Below are positions 56,970 through 64,000 of a stretch of 64,000 nucleotides of DNA, piece by piece. The stretch spans positions 25,338 through 89,337 of the forward strand of contig JAZLEZ010000008.1 of assembly GCA_045615505.1 (NCBI GenBank). The letters are read 5' to 3'. Every line of letters begins with the position of its first letter. The first letter of the stretch is position 1. The notes under the pieces are model-generated. The model worked only from the letters and a program-made list of their open reading frames with translations. It searched no databases and was not told where the DNA came from. Both the position numbers and the translations under genes were made by a program. This DNA is from JAZLEZ01 sp045615505. Its GTDB lineage: Bacteria; Spirochaetota; Spirochaetia; Sphaerochaetales; Sphaerochaetaceae.

Positions 56970-57779
56970 TCAGTTCTGCACATCTACCACCAGACGGATA
57001 GATTTACCATCAACTCGAGTATTACTGTCAACCAGAATACTATTGCCGAAACTCATATCGTATGCACTACTTTCATTGGAAGGAGAAGCTGTCCAAACAT
57101 ATCCTCGGGAATTTTCATTTTGCAGAACAGAACTGTTATAATAACCTGCGGCAGGTAGAAATACGCAGCCGGATTCTTCCATAGTTGACCACTCAGTATC
57201 TGTATATTCAGTTTCGCCACTCTGTGCAGTATAAGCATCAGGATAAATAATCAATCCGTTTATTTCATTGACTGTTGCTATCTGGAAACTGAAACCTTCT
57301 CTCGTACCACTGTTGACTGTTCTGGTATTCAAAAGATAAGTCCATTCTTCTTTACTTAAACTTCTGTATTTTCCTTTTACACCAGATACTGTGAAATCAG
57401 GATTTGCTGTATCTTCTGTCTCATTGGTAAACAGAATATCACTTTCACTTACTCCGGACGCACTATGTGTTTCAGCACAAGCAACTGATGCATCATTTGA
57501 ATAATAGAAACGATCAACATGCCCGGAATCCCTGATTGTTGTATATACAAACTGAATTTCTTCTATTCCAAATTCGCTGCCGTCCCAGTACAGATTCCCT
57601 TTTGCAAACTGAACCTGTTTTCCTTCAGCAACTGTAAATGCACTGGGCAACAGATTCAAATCTGTAAAATCTTCTTCTTTTGTTTCCACTTCACTGTAAC
57701 AACTTATCATTGATAATGAAAGCATCAATATTATGAGTATTGTAATAATCCTATTTGACAGTCCTTTTAACAAATTCAA
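56970..57779 (-). CDS. Putative lipoprotein with FISUMP/SUMF-like paralogous domain
   Basis: Exported protein of a domain type common as multi-copy paralogues in gut bacteria. A signal peptide ends at LSLSMISC, a lipobox. The domain shows VQFAKGNLYWDG, YRSLSKEEWTYLLNTRT, CVFLPAAGYYN, GYVWTASPSNESSAYDMSF and the closing GKSIRLVVDVQ. These match the pattern of C-type-lectin-like or formylglycine-enzyme-like folds used on surfaces. 269 residues. No function can be given. It is intact, between two broken relatives. No clear ribosome binding site was noted beyond an A/G-poor upstream. Confidence 0.7.
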   Translation of the reverse strand: MNLLKGLSNRIITILIILMLSLSMISCYSEVETKEEDFTDLNLLPSAFTVAEGKQVQFAKGNLYWDGSEFGIEEIQFVYTTIRDSGHVDRFYYSNDASVACAETHSASGVSESDILFTNETEDTANPDFTVSGVKGKYRSLSKEEWTYLLNTRTVNSGTREGFSFQIATVNEINGLIIYPDAYTAQSGETEYTDTEWSTMEESGCVFLPAAGYYNSSVLQNENSRGYVWTASPSNESSAYDMSFGNSILVDSNTRVDGKSIRLVVDVQN

Positions 57780-57814
57780 TTATCTCCATGCTGTTGATTA
57801 CTTTACTACAAAGA

Positions 57815-57841
57815 CAGGGTCATTGCAACGCAACAACCCTG
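57815..57841 (-). other. Two-part hairpin like the rpsG terminator
   Basis: CAGGGT pairs with ACCCTG, then CA/CA internal loop, then TTGC with GCAA. It shares this plan and inner sequence with 32765-32794, while the outer stem differs in a compensated way. It lies 26 bases after the stop of a gene fragment; its T-tail on the minus strand is poor. Confidence 0.5.
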
Positions 57842-57866
57842 TTGAAAAATTCCTCTGCTACACTAA

Positions 57867-57944
57867 TTATTCTACATCCGCCACAAGGCGAATCGCTTTG
57901 CCGTATTTACGGGAACCAACCTCATCATCATTCACAATTGTCAT
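57867..57944 (-). pseudogene. C-terminal remnant of a FISUMP-like paralogue
   Basis: 25 codons ending KYGKAIRLVADVE and stop, matching the closing part of the lipoprotein at 56970-57779 (GKSIRLVVDVQ). The rest of the gene is missing; upstream are short AACCTTTTA-type repeats and then R1 at 58016-57978. Remnant of a paralogue removed by recombination or by the repeat. Confidence 0.55.
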
Positions 57945-57977
57945 TTTATAACCTTTTACAACCTTTTATAACTGAAT

Positions 57978-58016
57978 AGAGCAACTTGCAAAACGAACTT
58001 TAATAAATCAGGTGTA
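57978..58016 (+). repeat. R1 repeat, copy next to R3
   Basis: 39 bases with one difference from 49144-49182. Directly followed by R3 (58017). It borders the lost 5' part of the gene fragment at 57867-57944. Confidence 0.8.
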
Positions 58017-58055
58017 AAAAAGAGCATTCTGCACTGCTTTTTATTGCAATAACAG
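58017..58055. repeat. R3 repeat, copy 2
   Basis: 39 bases identical to 55845-55883. On the minus strand it lies 13 bases past the stop of the DUF92 gene; AGCA/TGCT with flanking A and T runs could act as a weak terminator in either direction. Confidence 0.8.
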
Positions 58056-58068
58056 TCCCAACTGCAAT

Positions 58069-58902
58069 TTACAGGACTCTGCTCAAAGCAAAGGCACACA
58101 TGGCGGCAAAAATATTTGAAGACAGATTCACCATATCGTTATCCATCCAGCTCAAACCACGCACAAGATTCCGTTTCTTGCCATCTTCATCGGTATCCTG
58201 TTCCGTAACAGCATCTTTTTTCTCATCAAGATACATAGCCTGACAAGTTGCCCCAAGGAAAGAATCAAGAATACAACCCGCAAAACCGCAGAAAGTAATA
58301 ATGAAGACAGATACAAAATTGACCCTTACCGGAAACAGAATAAACCACATCATAGCAATGAAGAAACTGCCGGCAACTGCGCCTATGAAGCCCAAGGCCG
58401 TAACTCCTCCGGAAAGACCCTTCGGAACAATCTGAAAAGTTCTGATAGATACAGGAGGCTTTGTTGAGAGCCGTCCGATTTCCCCCGCCCAAGTATCCGA
58501 AGTAGCCTCTGCAATCACAGCTCCGAACATAATGAGAAACCTTATGTTAAGCGTATTTTCATATTGAAGAGCCGCAATTACAGCCAAAAGACCATTTGCA
58601 AGAACCTGCATATAATCCCGAGTATGCCCCTTCTTTTCAATCCTCTTTTCCGGATACCTTAATTCACAGTATTTTCCTATCGCATAAGAAGAAAAATAAA
58701 AACAGCAAAGCAGAAGAAAACCCTGAATATGAGTACACCAGAAAACAACAACTCCGGCAACAAAAGCCGCAACTGCACCGTTTTTAGTAAGATGCTTTTT
58801 TCTGTATACAGTAAAAGCAAAACCAAGCATAAATAGAACTATGAAAATCAAAGGCCATGGCCATTTAACTGAAAAAAACCACTCGTCCAATCTTCTCAAC
58901 AT
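58069..58902 (-). CDS. DUF92-family membrane protein (VTE6-like, phytyl-phosphate kinase)
   Basis: Integral membrane protein of the DUF92/TIGR00297 family. In plants and cyanobacteria the member VTE6 phosphorylates phytyl phosphate to phytyl diphosphate. Family motifs are present: EATSDTWAGEIGRLS, VPKGLSGGVTALGF, GCILDSFLGA and WMDNDMVNLSSN. 277 residues, about seven helices. Its start overlaps the end of the phytol-kinase-like gene by 7 bases, so they act in the same step. The true substrate here may be another polyprenol phosphate. Confidence 0.8.
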   Translation of the reverse strand: MLRRLDEWFFSVKWPWPLIFIVLFMLGFAFTVYRKKHLTKNGAVAAFVAGVVVFWCTHIQGFLLLCCFYFSSYAIGKYCELRYPEKRIEKKGHTRDYMQVLANGLLAVIAALQYENTLNIRFLIMFGAVIAEATSDTWAGEIGRLSTKPPVSIRTFQIVPKGLSGGVTALGFIGAVAGSFFIAMMWFILFPVRVNFVSVFIITFCGFAGCILDSFLGATCQAMYLDEKKDAVTEQDTDEDGKKRNLVRGLSWMDNDMVNLSSNIFAAMCAFALSRVL

Positions 58903-59525
58903 AACAATACACTCAAAACATAGATTACCAAAGGAACTGAGAAATTATCCAACCCCAATGGAGTATAAGCTTCTGCAAGCATTGCAGCAAAACCGATAAG
59001 AACGGCTGACAACAAAGCCAGATTACCCACAAGCAGAATAACGATTATCGTAAACAACATAGCAACAACAGAACCGAATATACTCTTGTTCTCAGAAAAA
59101 GGCATCTTTGTTCTGCCGAATTTCATACCTGCCAAAGCAGCAAAACCGTCGGCATAACCCATTCCCAAAAGACCGCAGCCGATTGATTTGACGGAACCGA
59201 AACCCAATTCCTTCATTGCAATCATTATCACAATGACAATAGGAAAATAGACGGTGCCCCAGCTTCTGCGCGTTCCGGTTTTTATTTCTATAAAATAGTT
59301 TACAATTGCAAAAAACAGAAGACCCGCAACAGGATAATACCAAACGGAAAAAAAACTGCTGTAAATAAAAAACCAGTTGCTGACACCGATGTGCACGAAC
59401 TTTCTGGCAAATTCTCTTCTGAAATCGGAAACAGGCTTCTTATGTTTAATCAGAAGGGCAACAGTCCAGCAGAAACAGACAAGACATACTGTCCAAATAA
59501 TTCCTTCAAGATTTCTACCAAGCAC
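58896..59525 (-). CDS. Phytol/dolichol-kinase-like protein (VTE5-like)
   Basis: Membrane kinase of the CTP-transferase/phytol kinase group. FRREFARKFVHIGVSNWF and GYADGFAALAGMKFGRTKMP with ENKSIFGS are the conserved parts. About six helices. The chosen start is a GTG at 59525 that follows GGAGGTGGAGG, formed by the Gly codons of the upstream gene, and overlaps it by 11 bases; the longer frame from 59582 is unlikely. 209 residues. CDP-diglyceride synthase is an alternative, but its signature is absent. Pairs with the DUF92 gene. Confidence 0.75.
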   Translation of the reverse strand: MLGRNLEGIIWTVCLVCFCWTVALLIKHKKPVSDFRREFARKFVHIGVSNWFFIYSSFFSVWYYPVAGLLFFAIVNYFIEIKTGTRRSWGTVYFPIVIVIMIAMKELGFGSVKSIGCGLLGMGYADGFAALAGMKFGRTKMPFSENKSIFGSVVAMLFTIIVILLVGNLALLSAVLIGFAAMLAEAYTPLGLDNFSVPLVIYVLSVLLC

Positions 59526-61362
59526 GGCTACCTCCACCTCCGAATCCACCACCGGAGAATCCTCCAAAATGCATAGAACCACCTATTACTGACTTTGTTT
59601 TCTGAACAGGTATGGATGATAACGCAACACTTCTGCAGACACCGGAGGCAAAACTGCTGAGAAAATAAATATCAAAAGGACTGATGCCGGTGTACCATAC
59701 AGGAGGCTGAACCGTTACTGCGGCAAATTTCTTTGCCCATTTGTTTTCCAGTCCCAGTACCATTGCATAACAGAGTATGTGATAGTAGTACATAGGGTCC
59801 TGATCTATCATTGTAACCAGTTCCGACATGGAAACTTTATCAATAAACTCTCTGAAACCCAGAACATCTTCATTGAGTTTTCTGCCGTATTCGCTTCTCC
59901 TTACCGTGATAACAGCAAGAAACGAAACAACAGAACTGCAGATGAATGAATAACAGGAAAGAATAAAATCAAAACCATCAAACGAAGCAGATAGAACCGC
60001 AAAAACCAGAGATTCAAAAAGAATGAACAGAAGTCTGAGTATTACAGCAAGTAGATTGGATTTTCTCACATACCATTTTTTCATCAATGAGATAAACAAC
60101 ACTGCGTTAATAACAACCGGAAACAGACTTGCAATACAGAAAGTTACAGCCTGTTCCTGCATTAATTCGTGTGCTGTAAGAGAAAGAGCAAAAAAACACA
60201 ACGGCAAAACAGCTGAAACACCGAGCAGAAAAGAGAAAAAAGTACTTAAAGGATCCGTAAGTCTCTTTTCCCCTCTGAAAAATCTGGGGACAAGAAGTTT
60301 TGCACGGGTCATAACCCTGTAAAAATCATTGTACTGCAAATCGGAAATCCTTATTGTTCCGTCCGCATTACAACCCCTGAAAAAACCGTAGAACAATTCC
60401 CTTTCAACAGCCGGAACATCATTCGGAAGATTGTTGAGTTTTGTAAACTCATAACGTTTTTTCTTCGGCTCGGCAATTTTTATGTAACCCTTGTCTGCCC
60501 AGTAGAAAAGCATTGATGTAATATCCGTATCATTTACAGTCTCATCGGCAAGATAACCCACAAACAGAGGAGAAAAATTTTCAGGAACCGAGAATTTTGC
60601 GGAAACAATGGGAATGGAGTCTCTTCCGTAACGATTCCAAATCAAATAAGCCAGAACAACCAGAATCAATGAACCGAAAATGTCCGCACTGTGAAAAAAA
60701 GAGCGGAAATCTTTAAGTTTTCTTGCTCCCTGATACCAATTCTGAGGAAGAAGAATCCTCACGGTAACACCCTGAGATGGACTGAGGTCATACACCGTTC
60801 CGTAAATCCGATAATCATCACCTGTTTTTTCAATCTCAAACGGAACCTTAACTTCAGAACCGTAATAACCTCCGGTAACGGAAACTTCAAAATCACCATC
60901 TGTCAAACCTTCTGAAGGCAGAAAAACCTCAAATTCAAAACAATCAGTGAAACAATCGTAATCAGTTCCAAGAAGATTGAAATACAGAAAGTCATAATCT
61001 TCTTCAGTATCCTGATTCACATCGTATTTGTAGGAAACAGCGTACTGTTTTTCTCCGTAAACCGTTTCATCGTAAGAACCGATTTTCATAACCACATTGC
61101 CGTTTTCCGTACTGTACGAGAAATCTTCGCTGCATCTCAAATCCGTAATGCGGACCTTAGCATTGTCATATTCATAAGGAATAAACCGATAAAGACCATG
61201 AGACGGAATATGAAAATCGGCAATAAAATCCTCTCTGACCTGATGAACTGCATCCTTTCCCACAATCAGCTGTGTTCTGTAATATGTATAATCATATTCG
61301 GAAGCAAAGACACAGACAGTACAGACGAGAAACAGTACAAGCAGAGAAGCTATTTTTTTCAT
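59515..61362 (-). CDS. DUF2207-family membrane protein
   Basis: Envelope protein of unknown function often linked with LemA. A signal peptide (KKIASLLVLFLVCTVCVFA), an extracytoplasmic DUF2207 beta domain (25 to about 215), a membrane segment near 230, a cytoplasmic winged-helix-like part (YLADETVNDTDITSMLFYWA), two to four further helices and a Gly-rich tail (GGFSGGGFGGGGSRAW). 615 residues. Starts 3 bases after lemA. Confidence 0.88.
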   Translation of the reverse strand: MKKIASLLVLFLVCTVCVFASEYDYTYYRTQLIVGKDAVHQVREDFIADFHIPSHGLYRFIPYEYDNAKVRITDLRCSEDFSYSTENGNVVMKIGSYDETVYGEKQYAVSYKYDVNQDTEEDYDFLYFNLLGTDYDCFTDCFEFEVFLPSEGLTDGDFEVSVTGGYYGSEVKVPFEIEKTGDDYRIYGTVYDLSPSQGVTVRILLPQNWYQGARKLKDFRSFFHSADIFGSLILVVLAYLIWNRYGRDSIPIVSAKFSVPENFSPLFVGYLADETVNDTDITSMLFYWADKGYIKIAEPKKKRYEFTKLNNLPNDVPAVERELFYGFFRGCNADGTIRISDLQYNDFYRVMTRAKLLVPRFFRGEKRLTDPLSTFFSFLLGVSAVLPLCFFALSLTAHELMQEQAVTFCIASLFPVVINAVLFISLMKKWYVRKSNLLAVILRLLFILFESLVFAVLSASFDGFDFILSCYSFICSSVVSFLAVITVRRSEYGRKLNEDVLGFREFIDKVSMSELVTMIDQDPMYYYHILCYAMVLGLENKWAKKFAAVTVQPPVWYTGISPFDIYFLSSFASGVCRSVALSSIPVQKTKSVIGGSMHFGGFSGGGFGGGGSRAW

Positions 61363-61365
61363 TAC

Positions 61366-61920
61366 TTAAAATGAAACTTTTACATTCTGGCGTTCGGCTT
61401 CAGCAACTTCAAGATAAGTAAGCTTTTCAAATCTTCCGCCGAACATTTTTGCTACAACAGAATTAGGGAAAGTCTGAATTGCAGTATTGAATGTTTTGAC
61501 TACTGCATTATAGTACTTTCTTGCCTGAAGAATCTCTGTTTCAAGTTTTGAAAGCTGATTCTGAAGATTTTCAAAATTCTTGTTTGCCTTAAGATCAGGA
61601 TAGGCTTCCGAAAGAGCAAAAAGACTTTTCAAAGTACCCTCAAAAGCTTTATCGGCCTTGTCTTTTTCCTCGACGGTACTTGCATTCATTGCTGCATTTC
61701 TTGCGGCAATTACAGCTGTAAGAGTCTTCTGTTCGTGTTTGGCATACCCTTTGACGGTTTCTACAAGATTGGGAATAAGGTCATAACGCTGTTTAAGATG
61801 GGTATCTATCTGAGCATAAGCCTCTTCTCCCTGATTTTTTATCTGAACGAATTTATTGAATGTTGAAACAACATACAAAACCAGAATAACAACTACTGCA
61901 ATAATGATGATTAATGCCAT
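61366..61920 (-). CDS. lemA: LemA-family protein
   Basis: Membrane-anchored coiled-coil protein of unknown function. One N-terminal helix (ALIIIIAVVVILVLYVVS) and then FNKFVQIKNQGEEAYAQIDT with RYDLIPNLVETVKGYA, the family core. The ATG at 61920 has GGGAG about nine bases upstream. 184 residues. It is next to its usual partner DUF2207. Confidence 0.93.
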   Translation of the reverse strand: MALIIIIAVVVILVLYVVSTFNKFVQIKNQGEEAYAQIDTHLKQRYDLIPNLVETVKGYAKHEQKTLTAVIAARNAAMNASTVEEKDKADKAFEGTLKSLFALSEAYPDLKANKNFENLQNQLSKLETEILQARKYYNAVVKTFNTAIQTFPNSVVAKMFGGRFEKLTYLEVAEAERQNVKVSF

Positions 61921-61922
61921 TT

Positions 61923-63479
61923 TCAATCTCCCATTCCAAGAATATCTGCAAAAGCTTTAAGCTTTTCATCGCCCTCACATCCGTTCAATACTTTCTTTGC
62001 AAGTATTTTCCCGAGCTGCACTCCTTCCTGATCAAAACTGTTGATGTTCCAGATAAGCCCCTGAAACATTATCTTGTTTTCAAAATGCGCAAGAATCTGA
62101 CCTAACGAGAATGCAGTCAGTCTGTCACATACTATAAGTGAAGAAGGACGCTTGCCGTCGAAATTTTTATTTGGATTTTCTTTATTTTCTTTTCCGCAGG
62201 CAAAAGCAACAATCTGAGCAACAAGATTTGCATTGAGTTTTGCTTTTGAAGTGGACCCTTCAACTACCGCATCAAGGGAACCCTGATTCTTTTTAAATCC
62301 TATGAACTGCATTGGAACAACATCAGTTCCCTGATGAAGAAGCTGATAAAAACTATGCTGTCCGTTTGTTCCCGGTTCTCCGAAGATAACAGGACCGGTT
62401 TTATAGGAAACCTTTTCACCGAATCTGTTTACATTTTTTCCGTTGCTTTCCATATCAAGCTGCTGGAAATGAGCAGGAAGTCTGTTAAGAGCCTGACTGT
62501 ACGGAAGAACAGCAGAATACGGATAATTCAGAACATTTCTGAGGTAAACACCAATAAGGGCATCAAGAAGTGCAGGATTCTTTCTTATGTCCGTATTAAG
62601 CGAAGTAACATCCACATCATGAGCACCGTCAAGAAGATCCCTGAATACCTTAAAACCGTATGTCAGAGATAAAATCACCCCGCCGACTGCAGAACATGAA
62701 GAGTACCTTCCACCGATGTAATCATCCATAAAGAAGACTCCAAGAATTCCTTCTGTTTTTGCAAGCGGACTTGTCTGAGAAGTTACAGCAACCATATGTG
62801 CATTGGGATTCTTTATTCCACCCTTTCTGAGAACTTCAAATACCAGATCCCTGTTTGTAAGAGTTTCAAGCGTTGTACCGCTTTTTGAAACAAGAATAAA
62901 CAATGTTGCTTCAAGATCAATTCCCTGAACAACTGCACAGGCATCATCAGGATCAACATTGGAAATGAAACGGGCATCTAATTTGGGAACATCCAGAAGA
63001 GACAGCGCATAGCAAAGAGCTCGGGGCCCCAAATCCGAACCTCCTATTCCGATTTGAATTACATGCTTGAAATTCTTTCCGGTAGAACCCTTGATTTTTC
63101 CGTTTCTGACATCTTCGGAAAACATTTCTATTTTCTTCAGTTCATCCTCATAGAACTTTTTCCGATCCTGAGGAACTGATTTTATTGCCTCTCCTCTCGT
63201 GAGATGGTGAAGAACCATACGCTTCTCACCTGTATTCATTATTTCACCGGATAGAATTGCCTTGTATTTCTCTACTGCCTGAACTTCATCAGACAGATTC
63301 TGAAGAACGGAAACCGTATCATCATCAACAGGCATACAACTGTAGTTGTAAACAAAACCGTTATTACCGGAAACAGAGTATTTTCTGATTCTTTCTGCAT
63401 CGATATTACCGATATCAAATGCTTTGCAGTCACACAGCTTACCGAAAGCCGATAGTTTATCAAGATTAGTGTAATCCAT
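61923..63479 (-). CDS. pgi: Glucose-6-phosphate isomerase
   Basis: Interconverts glucose 6-phosphate and fructose 6-phosphate in glycolysis. VIQIGIGGSDLGPRAL, LFILVSKSGTTLETLTN and VIFGEPGTNGQHSFYQLLHQ are family signatures, the last holding the catalytic Glu and His. 518 residues. GGAG lies 8 bases before the ATG; lemA follows after 2 bases. Confidence 0.97.
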   Translation of the reverse strand: MDYTNLDKLSAFGKLCDCKAFDIGNIDAERIRKYSVSGNNGFVYNYSCMPVDDDTVSVLQNLSDEVQAVEKYKAILSGEIMNTGEKRMVLHHLTRGEAIKSVPQDRKKFYEDELKKIEMFSEDVRNGKIKGSTGKNFKHVIQIGIGGSDLGPRALCYALSLLDVPKLDARFISNVDPDDACAVVQGIDLEATLFILVSKSGTTLETLTNRDLVFEVLRKGGIKNPNAHMVAVTSQTSPLAKTEGILGVFFMDDYIGGRYSSCSAVGGVILSLTYGFKVFRDLLDGAHDVDVTSLNTDIRKNPALLDALIGVYLRNVLNYPYSAVLPYSQALNRLPAHFQQLDMESNGKNVNRFGEKVSYKTGPVIFGEPGTNGQHSFYQLLHQGTDVVPMQFIGFKKNQGSLDAVVEGSTSKAKLNANLVAQIVAFACGKENKENPNKNFDGKRPSSLIVCDRLTAFSLGQILAHFENKIMFQGLIWNINSFDQEGVQLGKILAKKVLNGCEGDEKLKAFADILGMGD

Positions 63480-63514
63480 ATAAAATCTCCGAGGAAAATA
63501 ATAACAGAATACCG

Positions 63515-63543
63515 TTTACCTTGCAATTTGCTTACCTTATAAT
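63515..63543 (+). promoter_or_regulatory. Promoter of argR
   Basis: TTTACC (63515-63520) and a perfect TATAAT (63538-63543) are 17 bases apart, 23 bases before the ATG. No clear ARG box could be seen. Confidence 0.65.
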
Positions 63544-63566
63544 CAAAAACGAATGAGGTTAGAACA

Positions 63567-64000
63567 ATGAAAAAAAGGGAAAATCGTCTTGCTGCAGTAA
63601 AAAAACTGATTGGAAACAACAAAATCGAGAATCAGGAAACTCTCCTTCAGATGCTCAAAGATGAAGGATATGATGTTACACAGGCAACACTTTCAAGAGA
63701 TTTGAAAAAACTTAAAATCGGAAAAGTATCCAACGGCTGGAGCGGATATTTCTACACATTACCCCATGAAGAATCACCCAACAATTCTGAAAAAAGCTAC
63801 ATTCAGGATGCAAGACGGGGAATCATCTCAACAGAATTCTCAGGCTCAATCGGTGTAATAAAAACCCGTGCAGGACATGCCAACTCAGTCTGCTATGCTC
63901 TTGATGTTCTGAATTTGCCCGCAATACTCGGAACCATAGCCGGTGACGATACTATTTTCGTTGTTCTCAGGGAAGGAATGACTAAAGATAATCTTCTCGA
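63567..64000 (+). CDS. argR: Arginine repressor ArgR (3' end outside window)
   Basis: Hexameric transcription factor that binds arginine. The winged-helix N-terminus has VTQATLSRDLKKL (recognition helix), and the C-terminal domain has GTIAGDDTIFVVLRE with RAGHANSVCYALD for arginine binding and trimerisation. ATG at 63567 with GAGG eight bases upstream. About 145 codons seen. Divergent from pgi. Confidence 0.94.
   Translation, partial: MKKRENRLAAVKKLIGNNKIENQETLLQMLKDEGYDVTQATLSRDLKKLKIGKVSNGWSGYFYTLPHEESPNNSEKSYIQDARRGIISTEFSGSIGVIKTRAGHANSVCYALDVLNLPAILGTIAGDDTIFVVLREGMTKDNLL

Noticed and set aside
57755..57979. 74-residue plus-strand frame
   Set aside because: It runs antisense across the lipoprotein start, the hairpin and the C-terminal remnant; no start signal.
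1..64000. CRISPR array, phage, toxin-antitoxin or defence island
   Set aside because: No regularly spaced repeats, integrase, transposase, Cas-like or restriction-like gene was seen in any frame examined.

Overview
The window is about 64 kb of bacterial chromosome with moderately low GC. It most probably comes from a free-living or gut-type spirochaete close to Treponema. The basis is the combination of a trimeric NAD-linked [FeFe]-hydrogenase operon, a threonyl-tRNA synthetase that starts without the TGS domain, an RpoB carrying a large insertion plus non-consensus rifampicin-pocket residues, a RicT/PSP1-type protein and an arrangement nusG-rplK-rplA-rplJ-rplL-rpoB-rpoC-rpsL-rpsG-tuf-S10-spc-alpha that is read as one long minus-strand block. 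The genus is inferred from gene content, not from a marker search.

Layout, left to right. 1-1495 is the 5' part of thrS. 1.6-5.7 kb is the hydrogenase operon hydC-hydB-hydA (minus strand), with a promoter and a candidate palindromic operator shared with a divergent exported nuclease-family lipoprotein (5.9-6.9 kb). 6.9-10.6 kb is a tightly overlapping operon: galactokinase-like pseudoenzyme, surE, nifS-type desulfurase, nifU-type scaffold. 10.6-17.5 kb holds rho-rpmE, then rpsT-hup-lnt-cinA, and ricT. 17.7-31.2 kb is the complete S10-spc-alpha ribosomal protein block (rpsJ to rplQ, with secY, rpmJ, rpsD and rpoA), 31.2-32.4 kb is tuf with a long structured leader, and 32.8-45.7 kb is rpsG, rpsL, rpoC, rpoB, rplL, rplJ, rplA, rplK, nusG, secE, tRNA-Trp, rpmG and tRNA-Thr.

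45.8-64 kb is accessory metabolism: glgP, an EamA transporter, a DUF554 membrane protein, a MobA-like nucleotidyltransferase, rmuC, the methionine ABC importer metNIQ, an NhaC-family antiporter, a small decaying locus of surface-lipoprotein paralogues, an adjacent phytol-kinase-like/DUF92 pair, a DUF2207/LemA pair, pgi and the start of argR.

The least explained material is not a single gene system. It is a set of short interspersed repeats (called R1, R2 and R3 here) that sit at gene 3' ends. One R1 copy encodes the last codons of a transporter. One R3 copy splits a surface-protein pseudogene. Other points worth a second look are a terminator whose hairpin contains the rmuC start codon, a structured leader in front of tuf, a terminator-like hairpin directly abutting the rpsJ ribosome binding site, a galactokinase homologue with its nucleotide loops erased, and a VTE5/VTE6-like gene pair in a non-photosynthetic organism. 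No CRISPR array, rRNA gene, phage, transposase gene or recognisable defence system was seen.
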